A stretch of DNA of 38,294 nucleotides from Aurantiacibacter xanthus (GCF_003584015.1 NZ_QXFM01000004.1:1-38294); one strand, 5' to 3'; positions 1 through 8,656 are shown, numbered from the stretch's first letter. The notes: generated by a model from the sequence alone, not told the origin. Numbers and translations: made by a program.

Positions 1-269
1 GCGCTATCGTGGAACAGGTAGCGCGCGCCTGCCGCCCGTGCCGCCTCGATCTCGGCGCTGATCTTCGTGTGGGTGGCGACCCGGTAGGACTTCTTGAGCC
101 CGCGCGCGGCCAGATCGGGCAAGGCCTCCAGCGCCGCCTCGGCAGTGCCGTAGCGTGCCAGCAGCTGGCGATAGGACACCGGCCCGACATTGGCCGAGCG
201 CAGCAGGCGGATGCGGGCATAGGCCTCGGCCTGCGAAAGCGACCTCGCCTCGGGCCGCTCCCCGCTCAC
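1..269 (-). CDS. dprA: DNA-processing protein DprA, N-terminal part (partial)
   Basis: This is the first 89 codons of a leftward gene cut by the window edge. DprA loads RecA on incoming single-stranded DNA during natural transformation. The visible part has the N-terminal helical (SAM/HhH-like) region typical of DprA: a RIRLLRSANVGPVSYRQLL stretch, then an ALEALPDLAARG segment and EIEAARAAGARYLF, which normally leads into the Rossmann fold lying beyond the window. The start is taken as GTG at 269-267, which overlaps the plsY TGA as GTGA and implies translational coupling. The plsY-dprA order is common in alphaproteobacteria. The family call rests on the N-terminus only; the catalytic domain is not visible. 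Confidence 0.8.
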   Translation of the reverse strand, partial: MSGERPEARSLSQAEAYARIRLLRSANVGPVSYRQLLARYGTAEAALEALPDLAARGLKKSYRVATHTKISAEIEAARAAGARYLFHDS

Positions 270-877
270 TTCTTGCTGCCAACCTTCGGCTCGGTCCCGG
301 CCTTGAGGCGGGCGATGTTCGCGCGGTGGAGCCAGATCACCAGCACAGCGATCACCGCCAGCACCGGCAAGAACCGGTCATAGCCCAGCAAGGCCGCCGC
401 CAGCACCGCCGCCAGCACCGCGCCCATCCCCGCGACCGAGCTGATCCGCACGCTCGCCAGCAAGCCGAGCCACACCAGCGCATAGGCCAGCCCCACCGGC
501 CATCCGATCCCGAAGGCAACCCCGGCGTTGGTGGCGACGCCCTTGCCGCCCTTGAACTTCAGCCAGACGGGGAAGCAATGCCCCAACACCGCGCCCAGCG
601 CCGCCAGCGGCACCGGTCCGAAGGCACCGGCGGGCAGCGCGCCCTCTTCGCCAAACAGCGCGCGCGCAATCAGCACCGGGGCCAGGCCCTTGAGCAGATC
701 GAGCAGCAGCGTCCCCGCCGCCAGCCCCTTCGAGCCGGTGCGCAGCACATTGGTCGCGCCGATATTGCCGCTGCCGATAGTGCGGATGTCACCCTTGCCC
801 GCCGCCTTGGCGAGCAGCAGGCCAAACGGGATCGAGCCCGACAGGTAACCGATCAGAAATGCGAAAAGAGAATCCAA
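266..877 (-). CDS. plsY: Glycerol-3-phosphate acyltransferase PlsY
   Basis: A 203-residue inner-membrane enzyme that transfers the acyl group of acyl-phosphate to glycerol 3-phosphate, the first step of phospholipid synthesis in the PlsX/PlsY pathway. The three family signatures are present: SGSIPFG near residue 14, GSGNIGATNVLR near 36, and GHCFPVWLKFKGGKG near 100, containing the phosphate-binding Gly-rich loop. Hydrophobic segments between them fit a multi-pass protein, and the length is normal. The stop codon overlaps the GTG start of dprA. Upstream lies a long inverted repeat that separates it from the divergent murI. Confidence 0.97.
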   Translation of the reverse strand: MDSLFAFLIGYLSGSIPFGLLLAKAAGKGDIRTIGSGNIGATNVLRTGSKGLAAGTLLLDLLKGLAPVLIARALFGEEGALPAGAFGPVPLAALGAVLGHCFPVWLKFKGGKGVATNAGVAFGIGWPVGLAYALVWLGLLASVRISSVAGMGAVLAAVLAAALLGYDRFLPVLAVIAVLVIWLHRANIARLKAGTEPKVGSKK

Positions 878-882
878 ACCAC

Positions 883-982
883 AACTCCGTTCGCCCTGAG
901 CTTGTCGAAGGGCCGTCTTTGCTTATAGCGCGGCGCTTACGGGAAAGGACAGGGCTTCGACAAGCTCAGCCCGAACGGAATT
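883..982. repeat. Inverted pair of TTCGACAAGCTCAG-type palindromic elements
   Basis: Two near-identical arms of about 30 bp face each other: 883-912 and 952-982. Each carries the core TTCGACAAGCTCAG, in opposite orientation, flanked by TTCG(C/G)(C/G)CTGAG and CCGTT. The spacer is about 39 bp, so the whole can fold into a long hairpin. I know this core as a highly dispersed repeat in sphingomonad genomes, similar in behaviour to REP/BIME elements. It fills the divergent plsY-murI intergenic region and ends directly before the GGAG of the murI ribosome-binding site, so the promoters of both genes must sit inside or around it. Confidence 0.85.
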
Positions 983-991
983 GGAGCGAAT

Positions 992-1786
992 ATGCGTACC
1001 GATGCCCCCATCCTCATGTTCGACTCGGGCGTCGGCGGGCTCACCGTGCTGGCGGAAACGCGGGCTTTGCTGCCCGATGCGCAATATATCTACGTCGCCG
1101 ACAGCGCCGCCCTGCCCTATGGCAACAAGAGCGAGGCCGAAATCGCCGCGCGCGTCTGCGGGCTGCTGGGACGACTCGCAGAGCGTTATCACCCGCGCCT
1201 GATCTGCATCGCCTGCAACACCGCCTCCACCATTGCGCTCGGCATGGTGCGCGAAGTGCTCGAAACGCCGATCGTCGGCACCGTGCCCGCCATCAAACCC
1301 GCCGCCGAGCTTACACGCACCGGCGTAATCGGCCTGCTCGGCACGGCTGCCACCGTGCGCCAGCCCTATGTCGACCAGCTCGAAGCCGAATTCGCCACCG
1401 ATAAGGTGCTGCTGCGCCATGGCGCGCCCGAACTGGTCGTCGCTGCCGAACGCAAGCTGCGCGGCGAGACACCCGATCCGGCAGCCATCGCCGGAGCCGT
1501 CGCCGGTTTGCGCAACCAACCGGGCGGCGACACAATCGACACCGTTGTGCTCGCCTGCACCCATTTCCCGCTGCTGACCGACGAACTGACCAGGGAATTC
1601 GGACCGGGTGTCACGTTTATTGACGGAGCGCAAGGAATCGCCCGCCGCATCGCCTACCTCACGCGCGGTCAGACCTTCACACGGCCCGACAGCGACCTCG
1701 CAATCATCACAGGTGACGCCAGCCATGACACTGCCCTCCACCAGGCTCTCCGACACTACGGGATCGGCAGAATTGCGGGGTTTTAA
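992..1786 (+). CDS. murI: Glutamate racemase MurI
   Basis: A 264-residue cytoplasmic, cofactor-independent racemase that makes D-glutamate for peptidoglycan. The N-terminal FDSGVGG motif (Asp11), the first catalytic cysteine in ACNTAS (Cys75) and the second in ACTHFPLL (Cys189, with His191) are all in place, as is ALPYGNKS. The length is that of the family. The ATG start has GGAG five bases upstream; this site is butted against the right arm of the preceding inverted repeat. hemA follows after about 100 bases in the same direction. Confidence 0.97.
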   Translation: MRTDAPILMFDSGVGGLTVLAETRALLPDAQYIYVADSAALPYGNKSEAEIAARVCGLLGRLAERYHPRLICIACNTASTIALGMVREVLETPIVGTVPAIKPAAELTRTGVIGLLGTAATVRQPYVDQLEAEFATDKVLLRHGAPELVVAAERKLRGETPDPAAIAGAVAGLRNQPGGDTIDTVVLACTHFPLLTDELTREFGPGVTFIDGAQGIARRIAYLTRGQTFTRPDSDLAIITGDASHDTALHQALRHYGIGRIAGF

Positions 1787-1892
1787 TGAGAACCCTTCGC
1801 AAACATCGCCCTTTCAAAATTGCGCCGGGTTGACTAATTCCGCGCATGAGGATTGCCGCAGCAACAAGCGCGGCGCAGATTGGACCGGTACG

Positions 1893-3113
1893 CTGAACTA
1901 CAATCACATCTTCGATCAGGCGATCGACCGTCTCCACGGTGAAGGCCGCTATCGTGTCTTCATCGATATCCTGCGCAACAAGGGAGCCTTCCCCAATGCG
2001 CGGTGCTTTGCCGGTCACAACGGCCCGAAGCCGATCACCGTCTGGTGCTCGAACGACTATCTTTCGATGGGTCAGCATCCCAAAGTCGTCGCCGCGATGG
2101 AAGAGGCGCTGCACGATGTGGGCGCTGGCTCGGGCGGCACGCGCAATATCGGCGGCAACACCCACTACCATATCGAGCTTGAACGCGAACTGGCTGACCT
2201 CCACGGCAAGGATGGCGCGCTGCTGTTCACCTCGGGCTATGTCTCGAACGACGCCACGCTATCGACGCTGGGCAAGCTGCTGCCCGGCTGCGTGATCTTC
2301 TCCGACGAGTTGAACCACGCCTCGATGATCGCGGGCATCCGCAACTCGGGCTGTGAAAAGCGCATCTGGCGGCACAACGATGTCGCCCATCTCGAAGAGC
2401 TGCTGGCCGCAGAAGCGCCCGACGTGCCCAAGCTGATCGCTTTCGAGAGCGTCTATTCGATGGACGGCGATGTCGCGCCGATCCACGAGGTTTGCGATCT
2501 GGCCGAGAAGTATGGCGCGCTGACCTATCTCGACGAAGTCCACGCCGTCGGCATGTACGGCTCGCGCGGCGGCGGCATCTCCGACCGTGACGAGGCCGCC
2601 CACCGGCTCGACATCATCGAGGGCACGCTGGGCAAGGCTTTCGGCGTGATGGGCGGCTATATCGCTGCCGATCAGCGCATCATCGATTGCATCCGTTCCT
2701 ATGCGCCCGGCTTCATCTTTACCACTTCGCTCAGCCCCGTACTGGCGGCGGGCGTGCTTGCCGCGGTAAAGCATCTGAAGCAGTCGAGCGTCGAGCGCGA
2801 TGGCCAGCAGGCCTCCGCCGCCATGCTCAAGGCGAAGTTCCGTGAGGCCGGCCTGCCGGTGATGGATTCGACCACACACATTGTCCCGCTGATGGTGGGC
2901 GACCCGGTGCGCGCGAAGAAGATCTCCGACATCCTGCTCGCCGAATACGGCGTCTATGTGCAGCCGATCAACTTCCCGACCGTGCCGCGCGGCACCGAGC
3001 GGCTGCGGTTCACCCCCGGCCCTTCGCACTCCGAAGTGATGATGGACGAACTGACCACCGCGCTGGTCGAGATCTGGGAACGGCTGGAGCTGCAACTCAG
3101 TATCGCAGCTTAA
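1893..3113 (+). CDS. hemA: 5-aminolevulinate synthase (C4 pathway), probable CTG start
   Basis: Condenses glycine and succinyl-CoA to 5-aminolevulinate with PLP, the first committed step of haem (and any bacteriochlorophyll) synthesis in alphaproteobacteria. Visible motifs are the [12 protein letters not shown] entry, [22 protein letters not shown] and the PLP lysine in GTLGKAFG. Homology begins at (M/L)[14 protein letters not shown], which places the start at CTG 1893. With it the protein has 406 residues and the PLP lysine is residue 248, the number I recall for the Rhodobacter capsulatus enzyme. In-frame alternatives are TTG 1830 and ATG 1725, but the residues they add do not look conserved, and ATG 1725 would overlap murI. 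The TTGACT at 1830 could equally be a -35 element. The gene is followed seven bases later by the YdeI-like gene. Confidence 0.93.
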   Translation: MNYNHIFDQAIDRLHGEGRYRVFIDILRNKGAFPNARCFAGHNGPKPITVWCSNDYLSMGQHPKVVAAMEEALHDVGAGSGGTRNIGGNTHYHIELERELADLHGKDGALLFTSGYVSNDATLSTLGKLLPGCVIFSDELNHASMIAGIRNSGCEKRIWRHNDVAHLEELLAAEAPDVPKLIAFESVYSMDGDVAPIHEVCDLAEKYGALTYLDEVHAVGMYGSRGGGISDRDEAAHRLDIIEGTLGKAFGVMGGYIAADQRIIDCIRSYAPGFIFTTSLSPVLAAGVLAAVKHLKQSSVERDGQQASAAMLKAKFREAGLPVMDSTTHIVPLMVGDPVRAKKISDILLAEYGVYVQPINFPTVPRGTERLRFTPGPSHSEVMMDELTTALVEIWERLELQLSIAA

Positions 3114-3120
3114 GGACCGC

Positions 3121-3399
3121 ATGACGGCTAACGCCAATCCCGGCTTTCGCCACGCTACGCCTGAAGAGATCCAAGCGCTGCTCGAAAGTGACGCGACTCT
3201 GGCAAGAAGCTGGGAGGCGCTGACCCCTCTCGCGCGCAACGAGTGGATCTGCTGGACTATCTCGGCAAAGCAGGAAGCGACACGCGCCAAACGGCGCGCT
3301 CGCTTGCATGAGGAAGTGACCGACGGGAAGAAGCGGCCCTGCTGCTGGCCAGGCTGCCCACATCGCCGCGAGGCGGCGCGCAAGTGGATAGAACCTTGA
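3121..3399 (+). CDS. YdeI/OmpD-associated (OmdA) family protein
   Basis: A 92-residue cytoplasmic protein. The central LTPLARNEWICWTISAKQ, the TRAKRRARLHEEVTDGKKR segment and the terminal CCWPGCPHR pattern are typical of the small YdeI/OmpD-associated family (OmdA-type domain), sometimes labelled bacteriocin protection. The biochemical role of these short members is not established. TAAGGA overlaps the hemA stop and serves as the ribosome-binding site, so it is probably cotranscribed with hemA. The cysteine-rich tail could bind a metal, which is inference only. Confidence 0.75.
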   Translation: MTANANPGFRHATPEEIQALLESDATLARSWEALTPLARNEWICWTISAKQEATRAKRRARLHEEVTDGKKRPCCWPGCPHRREAARKWIEP

Positions 3400-3504
3400 T
3401 GCCGATTAAGGCTTCTCGCGGCGACCGTCGATAGCCAGGCCTGTTGCTGACCCAACTACCGACTTGTCAAAAGGTAAGGGTCGCCGCTCGTAGTCTTTCG
3501 CCGC

Positions 3505-4569
3505 TCAGGCCGCGCGACGGCGGCGACGCAGGAAAAACAGGCCAGCCAGCGCCGCACCGAACAGGCCCATCAGGCCCGGTTCGGGCACCGGCGTGCCGCC
3601 ACTCGACGACGACGAGGAACCACCCGGAGGCGTGCCGGGGTTGCTCGGCGGGGTATAGCCGCCCTTGTAGGTGCCCACGTGCATCTCGCCGTTTTGCGTC
3701 AGGCTGCCGAACACGGCCGACCCCTGAATGTAGTTGGCGGTTTTCGCATGGGCCTTGGGGGCCAGAACCGACCCGCCGAACGCCGTGGTGAAATTGAGGT
3801 CCGTTGCCTCGGGGAAGTTCCAGATCACTTTTTCGCCGAGCTGCTGCGTCCCGCCGAGGAAGTTGTCGTTCAGCAGGACCGACGAACCGGTCACATTGAC
3901 GACCACCGTCTCGGCACCGTTGAGGCGGAAGTCGATCTCGCCGATCTTGCCAAGATCGGAGGCATCGATCGTGAACACCGCCAGGCCGTCGGCACCGGGA
4001 GCGGCATTGAAGATTCCGCGGTTGCCGGCGATCTCCAGCGCGCTGTTGGAGCTGAGCGTGCCAAGGTCATGCGACAGATTGAGCATGCTGCTCTCGATCA
4101 GGCTGGCATCCTGCTTCAGGTTCTGCACGAAGGCCGGATCGCTCGCGGCAAGGCCGCTGGTGACGACATTCGAGTTGATATTGGTTTTCGACAGGGTGCC
4201 GCCGACCTGCACGGTCTGCTGACCGTTGAGGTTGAACCCGCTTTTCACGTCGCCACCAACGATCGCGCCCGAACCATTGTTGAGGTTCTTGTGCCCGCCG
4301 GTCACATCGCCGACCACGATCAGGCCGGGCTTGCCGCTCGGCGAGGCTTCGTCGGGCTTGATGTTGTAGTTCGACGAATTGCCGCTGAGATTGCCGCCGA
4401 CGAAGGTGCGCCCTTCGACTTCCGAGCTGGAGGTGAGATCGCCGAGGACCACGAGGTTCCATTCGCGCAGAATGCCAGTGCCGACGGGAACATCCGCCAG
4501 TGCCGCCGTGGACGACATCACTGCCCCGGCAACCAATGCCGATGCGACCAGATACTTGCTGCGAATCAT
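3505..4569 (-). CDS. PEP-CTERM choice-of-anchor A family exported protein
   Basis: A 354-residue secreted protein. A signal peptide covers about residues 1-25 (cleavage after STAALA). A beta-rich, Asn/Gly-rich body follows, opening with ILREWNLVVLGDLTSSSEVEGR and a FVGGNLSG repeat-like segment typical of the choice-of-anchor A domain. A Gly/Pro/Ser linker leads to the sorting signal VPEP (328-331), a hydrophobic segment and an Arg-rich tail. Such proteins are expected to be recognised and cleaved by an exosortase and displayed on the surface or in exopolysaccharide. No exosortase gene is in the window. Its place after the decarboxylase gene suggests no functional link. The 120-base upstream region has a weak inverted repeat (4608-4614 with 4631-4637). 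Confidence 0.85.
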   Translation of the reverse strand: MIRSKYLVASALVAGAVMSSTAALADVPVGTGILREWNLVVLGDLTSSSEVEGRTFVGGNLSGNSSNYNIKPDEASPSGKPGLIVVGDVTGGHKNLNNGSGAIVGGDVKSGFNLNGQQTVQVGGTLSKTNINSNVVTSGLAASDPAFVQNLKQDASLIESSMLNLSHDLGTLSSNSALEIAGNRGIFNAAPGADGLAVFTIDASDLGKIGEIDFRLNGAETVVVNVTGSSVLLNDNFLGGTQQLGEKVIWNFPEATDLNFTTAFGGSVLAPKAHAKTANYIQGSAVFGSLTQNGEMHVGTYKGGYTPPSNPGTPPGGSSSSSSGGTPVPEPGLMGLFGAALAGLFFLRRRRRAA

Positions 4570-4691
4570 GGGAACTCCAAAAGATCTTGCCGCGTGCGCC
4601 TAAAGCACCATCTGCCCGCAGCTAAGCGAACAGATGGACTCGTCCCATAACGGGAAACTATTTTGCAAATGGTTACGCAGAGCCATCCAGG

Positions 4692-5894
4692 CTAGCGCAG
4701 GCTGACCACGTTGTCAGAAACGCGATCGTCTTTGCGGCCAAGGTAGAGGCTCGCCATCGGCTCGTCGTCGACCACCGAAGCCTCGACCGCGCCGAAACCG
4801 TTGAACCCGGTCTTCATCGCCGCGCCATAGGCCCCGAGCATGCCGATCTCGATGTAGTCACCCGCCTGAATATCCTCCGGCAGGAGGAACGGGCCTTTCA
4901 TGTAATCGGCATCGTCGCAGGTCGGGCCGTAGAAGGCGAACTCGGCGAGCGGCTGGGTGAGGTCGTCCTCCAGCGCGCGGACCGGGAAGCGCCAGGCCAC
5001 ATGGGCGGCATCGAACAGTGCGCCATAGGCACCGTCGTTGATGAACAGCTCGTCGCCGCGGCGCTTTTCCACCTTGACGATGATCGACGAATATTCGGCA
5101 CACAGCGCGCGACCCGGCTCGCCCCACAGCTCAGCCGAATAGGAAATCGGCAGCGCCTCGAAGTGGCGGTGGATCAGCGCGAAGTAGTCCTCCAGCGGAG
5201 GCGGCTCCATGCCCGGATAGGACGAGGGGAACCCGCCGCCGACATCAACGATATCGACCGTGACCGCCGCCTCGGCAATCGCCGCGCGCACACGTTCGAG
5301 CGCCTGGACATAGGCGAACGGGGTCATCGCCTGGCTGCCGACGTGGAAGCAGATGCCGAGCGCGTCGCAGTGCTGGCGGGTCGCCTGCAGCAGCGGCGCG
5401 GCATCGACGAGATCGACCCCGAACTTGGCCGCCAGCGACAGTTCCGAATGCTCGGACGACACGCGCAGGCGCACCAGCAGACGCAGATCGGTTGCAGCGA
5501 CACCGGCTTCGTCGGTGGTCGCTGCGACCACCTTGGCCAGCTCTTCGATGGTGTCGAGGCTGAAGGTGCGCACGCCGTGGGTGAAATAGGCCTCGCGCAC
5601 GGCGCTGGCGGTCTTCACCGGGTGCATGAAGCACAGCTCGGCCTGCGGCAGCAGCGCACGCACCATGCGCACCTCGCCAATCGAGGCGACGTCATAGTGG
5701 GTGACGCCGTTGTCCCACAGGATGCGGATAAGATCGGGCGAGGGATTCGCCTTCACCGCATACATCGCGGTGCCGGGGAAATGCTCGACAAAGAAACGCG
5801 CCGCCCGCGCAGCCGCCTGCGGCCGCGTGAGAATGACGGGTTCGTCCGGCGAAAGGGTGCGGACTACAGCTCGTGCGTCAGGAAAATGGTGCAA
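4692..5894 (-). CDS. Group III PLP ornithine (basic amino acid) decarboxylase
   Basis: A 400-residue alanine-racemase-fold decarboxylase, most likely converting ornithine to putrescine. The PLP lysine is Lys48 in YAVKANP. The HVGSQ strand, the glycine loop VDVGGGFPSSYPG, GEPGRALCAE and the partner-subunit active-site motif GPTCDDADYM (Cys326-Asp-Asp) are all intact. The length suits bacterial/eukaryotic-type ODC rather than the long biosynthetic arginine decarboxylases; ornithine versus lysine preference cannot be read reliably. A deoxyhypusine-synthase homologue lies two genes away, so a putrescine-consuming polyamine pathway is likely. Confidence 0.9.
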   Translation of the reverse strand: MHHFPDARAVVRTLSPDEPVILTRPQAAARAARFFVEHFPGTAMYAVKANPSPDLIRILWDNGVTHYDVASIGEVRMVRALLPQAELCFMHPVKTASAVREAYFTHGVRTFSLDTIEELAKVVAATTDEAGVAATDLRLLVRLRVSSEHSELSLAAKFGVDLVDAAPLLQATRQHCDALGICFHVGSQAMTPFAYVQALERVRAAIAEAAVTVDIVDVGGGFPSSYPGMEPPPLEDYFALIHRHFEALPISYSAELWGEPGRALCAEYSSIIVKVEKRRGDELFINDGAYGALFDAAHVAWRFPVRALEDDLTQPLAEFAFYGPTCDDADYMKGPFLLPEDIQAGDYIEIGMLGAYGAAMKTGFNGFGAVEASVVDDEPMASLYLGRKDDRVSDNVVSLR

Positions 5895-6013
5895 TTCAAG
5901 GGACCCCCTAAGGCTCTAAACCGACAAGAAGCTGCCTTGCGGTGGGAATCCCTTGGGGCAGCGGAAGGGCGCATATAATCCGCCGAGAATGAACTGCAAG
6001 TGAAAATGGACGA

Positions 6014-6565
6014 CTAGAACTGCACAGTCGGCACAGCGTCCACAGAGCCCTTCTCGCTATCGTCGAGACGATGAAAATCCGCCTCCGAAAATCCAAGGAT
6101 TCCAGCGAACAACACCGCCGGAAATGTCTCCCGCCCGGTGTTGTACCGGGCAACCGCTGCATTAAGCGCTCGACGCGCGGCAGCCAGCTTGTCCTCGATA
6201 ACGGAAAGTTCGCGCTGGAGTTCCTGAAAGTTCGTATTGGCCTTCAGGTCGGGATAGGCCTCCCCCAGCGCCAGCAGCCGGTCGAGCGCGGAACGCAGCT
6301 GCTGCTCGTCGCCCGAGGCGAGCGAGCCTTGCGCGGCCGCGTTGCGCGCGGCGATCACCTGCTCGAGCGTGTCCTGCTCGTGCGCGGCATAGCCTTTTAC
6401 GATATTGACGAGATTGGGAATGACATCATGCCGCTGGCGCAGTTGCGCATCAATGTCGGCCACGCCCTGCCGCACCTGCTGCCGTAGCGAGACGAGCCGG
6501 TTGTAGATGCCGATCACCAGCAGCAACAGCACGCCAACGATGGCCAGGCCGATAATCAGGTCCAT
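6014..6565 (-). CDS. lemA: LemA family protein
   Basis: A 183-residue membrane-anchored protein. An N-terminal transmembrane helix (about residues 3-22) is followed by the LemA helical domain: NRLVSLRQQVRQGVADIDAQ, RHDVIPNLVNIVKGYAAHE, an AR-rich helix, FQELQRELS, and the conserved RYNTGRETFPAVLFA ending in GF. The function of LemA is unsettled; it is a helical-bundle envelope protein, often encoded with a TPM-domain or DUF3137 protein. Here a DUF3137 gene starts divergently 76 bases away, so the two probably share a promoter region. Confidence 0.93.
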   Translation of the reverse strand: MDLIIGLAIVGVLLLLVIGIYNRLVSLRQQVRQGVADIDAQLRQRHDVIPNLVNIVKGYAAHEQDTLEQVIAARNAAAQGSLASGDEQQLRSALDRLLALGEAYPDLKANTNFQELQRELSVIEDKLAAARRALNAAVARYNTGRETFPAVLFAGILGFSEADFHRLDDSEKGSVDAVPTVQF

Positions 6566-6641
6566 GCGCGCAATTCTCCCCTATCCCGGTCGCCGTTCAA
6601 TGTGCCAGTAATCGTTGCACAGGCAAAGGGGTTTGGGTGCA

Positions 6642-7583
6642 ATGATCGCAAGGCCGGACGTAGAGGCGCTGATGGCCGGCGAGCTTGGGCAATGGCTGGA
6701 GGCGCAGGTGAGCGTGCGCGAAGAAGCGCGCGTGAAGACCAGACGGCGTTTCCTGTGGCTTGGGGCTGGTCTGCTGGCCCTGATTGGCGTGCTGTCCATC
6801 ACCCAGGTATCGGATCAGCTGCGCCTCTTCCTCATCTTTGCGCCAGCGATGTTCGGCGCGGTCTGGGCCTGGCGACCACGGGCTGAGGCCGTCAAGGCGG
6901 TCAAAACCGGCATTAACGAGGCCATCGCCCGCGCTCTCGGCATTGCCTACATGCACGACTGCGCCCCCGGCACCGGGTTCCTGCGCGCCCGCGCCCACAA
7001 AATGGTGCCGCTCTATTCGCGCTCGCGGTTTGAAGACTTATGGCAGGGCGATCTGGGCGGCCTCGCCTTTTCGCTGTGCGAGGTGCATCTCGAAAGAAAG
7101 CAGAAAAGCGGCAAGAACAGCCATTATGTGACCGTCTTTCGCGGTCCGGTCATCACCATTGCCGGAGCGCGCCCCTTTCACGGCGTGACCTTGCTCGAAC
7201 GCGCGGGCAAACATCAGAACATGTTGTGGTTCGGTGAGAAAGACGAGATCCTGCTCGACGGCGTGACGCTCACCCGCGCCGCCATGGTGCATCCCGATTT
7301 CGAGGATGCCTTCAGCGTTTACACCAGCGATCAGGTTGAAGCGCGCTGGCTGGTCCACCCAGCCTATATCGAGCGGCTGATCGCGCTTGAGGAGGCTTTC
7401 GACGGCAAAAAAGTGCGCGCGCTATTCAAGGATGGCGAGCTGACCATTGTGCTCTCATCCGAAGATATGTTCGAAAGCGGTTCGATCGACGCAGCACGCG
7501 ACCGTGCCAACATCGAACGAACGGTCGAACAGTTCATGGCAATGGCCGAGCTGGCGACGAGCCTCAACGAGGCACCGCGCTAG
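6642..7583 (+). CDS. DUF3137 domain-containing membrane protein
   Basis: About 313 residues. Two closely spaced hydrophobic segments (FLWLGAGLLALIGVLSI and LFLIFAPAMFGAVWAW) lie near the N-terminus, followed by a soluble domain of about 220 residues with features of DUF3137: VPLYSRSRFEDLW, FRGPVITIAGA, a VYTSDQVEARWLVHPAYIERL segment and a C-terminal helix with ATSL. Function is unknown, but genes of this family commonly accompany lemA, as here in divergent orientation. The start is placed at ATG 6642, with AAAGGG 12 bases before it. An in-frame TTG at 6615 is the alternative. Confidence 0.82.
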   Translation: MIARPDVEALMAGELGQWLEAQVSVREEARVKTRRRFLWLGAGLLALIGVLSITQVSDQLRLFLIFAPAMFGAVWAWRPRAEAVKAVKTGINEAIARALGIAYMHDCAPGTGFLRARAHKMVPLYSRSRFEDLWQGDLGGLAFSLCEVHLERKQKSGKNSHYVTVFRGPVITIAGARPFHGVTLLERAGKHQNMLWFGEKDEILLDGVTLTRAAMVHPDFEDAFSVYTSDQVEARWLVHPAYIERLIALEEAFDGKKVRALFKDGELTIVLSSEDMFESGSIDAARDRANIERTVEQFMAMAELATSLNEAPR

Positions 7584-7603
7584 CCCGGCCATTTCCCGTG
7601 TTC

Positions 7604-8656
7604 TTACTGGTCGAACAGCTTGGCCCAGCGGCGCGGTTCGCGCTTCTTCCAGTGCTCGCGGTGGTAGGCGTCGGACGCCAGCAGCGGCATCACCGAACCG
7701 GCCTCGGCGAACACCATCTGCTCAATCGCGGTGTTGACCTTGCCCCAGCTCGCCGCTTCCTGCAACGTCGAGGACGAGCAGGCACCGTCGCGGACGTCGG
7801 CGACGGTGACCTGCACCGCATATTTGTGAACGTCGACATTGTCATGGCCGAGAATTTCGGCGCAGACCACAGTGTCCTGAATGAAGTTCTTGGGCACGCC
7901 GCCGCCCACCATCAGCAGGCCCGAAACGCCCGCTTCGATCTTGATCTGGGTCAGCTCGCGGAAGTCGGCAATCGCGTCGAGCACCATGTAGGGCTTGCCA
8001 GCCTTCATCGCATCGACCTGATGCTTGACCAGCCCGAACCCGGCCGAGCTGTCCACAAACGCCGGGCAGAAGATCGGCACGTCGTTCTCGTAGGCGAGCT
8101 TGACGAGACTGTTTTCCTTCTTGCCGTGCTTCACGAGATACTTGCCCATCTCGCGGATGAAGGCGCGGCTCGAATAGGCCTTGGGCTCCAGCGTTTCGGC
8201 GATCTCGAAGATCGTGTGGTCGACGTTCTGGAGGTCTTCCTCGTCGATATAGGTGTCGTAGATGCGGTCGATGTAGAGCGAGCGCAGCGTGTCGTCGTCC
8301 GGCACTTCGAGCGCTTGGTAATGCTTGTGGCCGAGCCCCTCGAAGAAATCCATGTCGACGATGGTGGCACCGGTGGCGATCACGGCGTCGACCATGTTGT
8401 TGCGCACCAGCTCGGCATAGAGGTCCATGCAGCCGCCCGCGCTGGTCGAACCGGCGATGACGAGGAACACGGTGCAGTCCTTGTCCGACAGCATGTCGTT
8501 GTAGATGCCGGTGGCGCGCGCGAGGTCGCGGCTGGTGAAGCTCATCTTGCCCATGGCGTCGATGATCGGGCGCGCATCGAAGCTGGTGATGTCGATATGC
8601 TCGACCTGCGTCGACAGCAGTTCGGCCTTGCGGTTGCTCTTGAGGGGATCGTTCAT
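7604..8656 (-). CDS. Deoxyhypusine synthase homologue, putative polyamine (homospermidine-type) synthase
   Basis: A 350-residue NAD-dependent aminobutyl-transfer enzyme of the deoxyhypusine synthase family. Seen are the Rossmann-type FLVIAGSTSAGG segment, ATGATIVDMDFFEGLGH, the bacterial-type VPIFCPAFVDSS stretch, GGVPKNFIQ and the catalytic lysine in ASWGKVNTA (Lys306). Bacteria lack eIF5A, so hypusine formation is not plausible; bacterial members have been linked to homospermidine or a bis-guanidino analogue. The nearby ornithine decarboxylase would supply putrescine. The start is ATG 8656 with GGAG ten bases upstream. The reading frame stays open further upstream, but that extension shows no homology and overlaps the divergent dehydratase gene. 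Confidence 0.9.
   Translation of the reverse strand: MNDPLKSNRKAELLSTQVEHIDITSFDARPIIDAMGKMSFTSRDLARATGIYNDMLSDKDCTVFLVIAGSTSAGGCMDLYAELVRNNMVDAVIATGATIVDMDFFEGLGHKHYQALEVPDDDTLRSLYIDRIYDTYIDEEDLQNVDHTIFEIAETLEPKAYSSRAFIREMGKYLVKHGKKENSLVKLAYENDVPIFCPAFVDSSAGFGLVKHQVDAMKAGKPYMVLDAIADFRELTQIKIEAGVSGLLMVGGGVPKNFIQDTVVCAEILGHDNVDVHKYAVQVTVADVRDGACSSSTLQEAASWGKVNTAIEQMVFAEAGSVMPLLASDAYHREHWKKREPRRWAKLFDQ

Noticed and set aside
1608-1829. Long N-terminal extension of hemA overlapping murI
   Set aside because: Residues translated inside murI in another frame are not like any ALA synthase N-terminus.
4608-4637. 7-bp inverted repeat upstream of the PEP-CTERM gene
   Set aside because: Short stem with a 16-base loop and no T-run; insufficient to call a terminator or operator.
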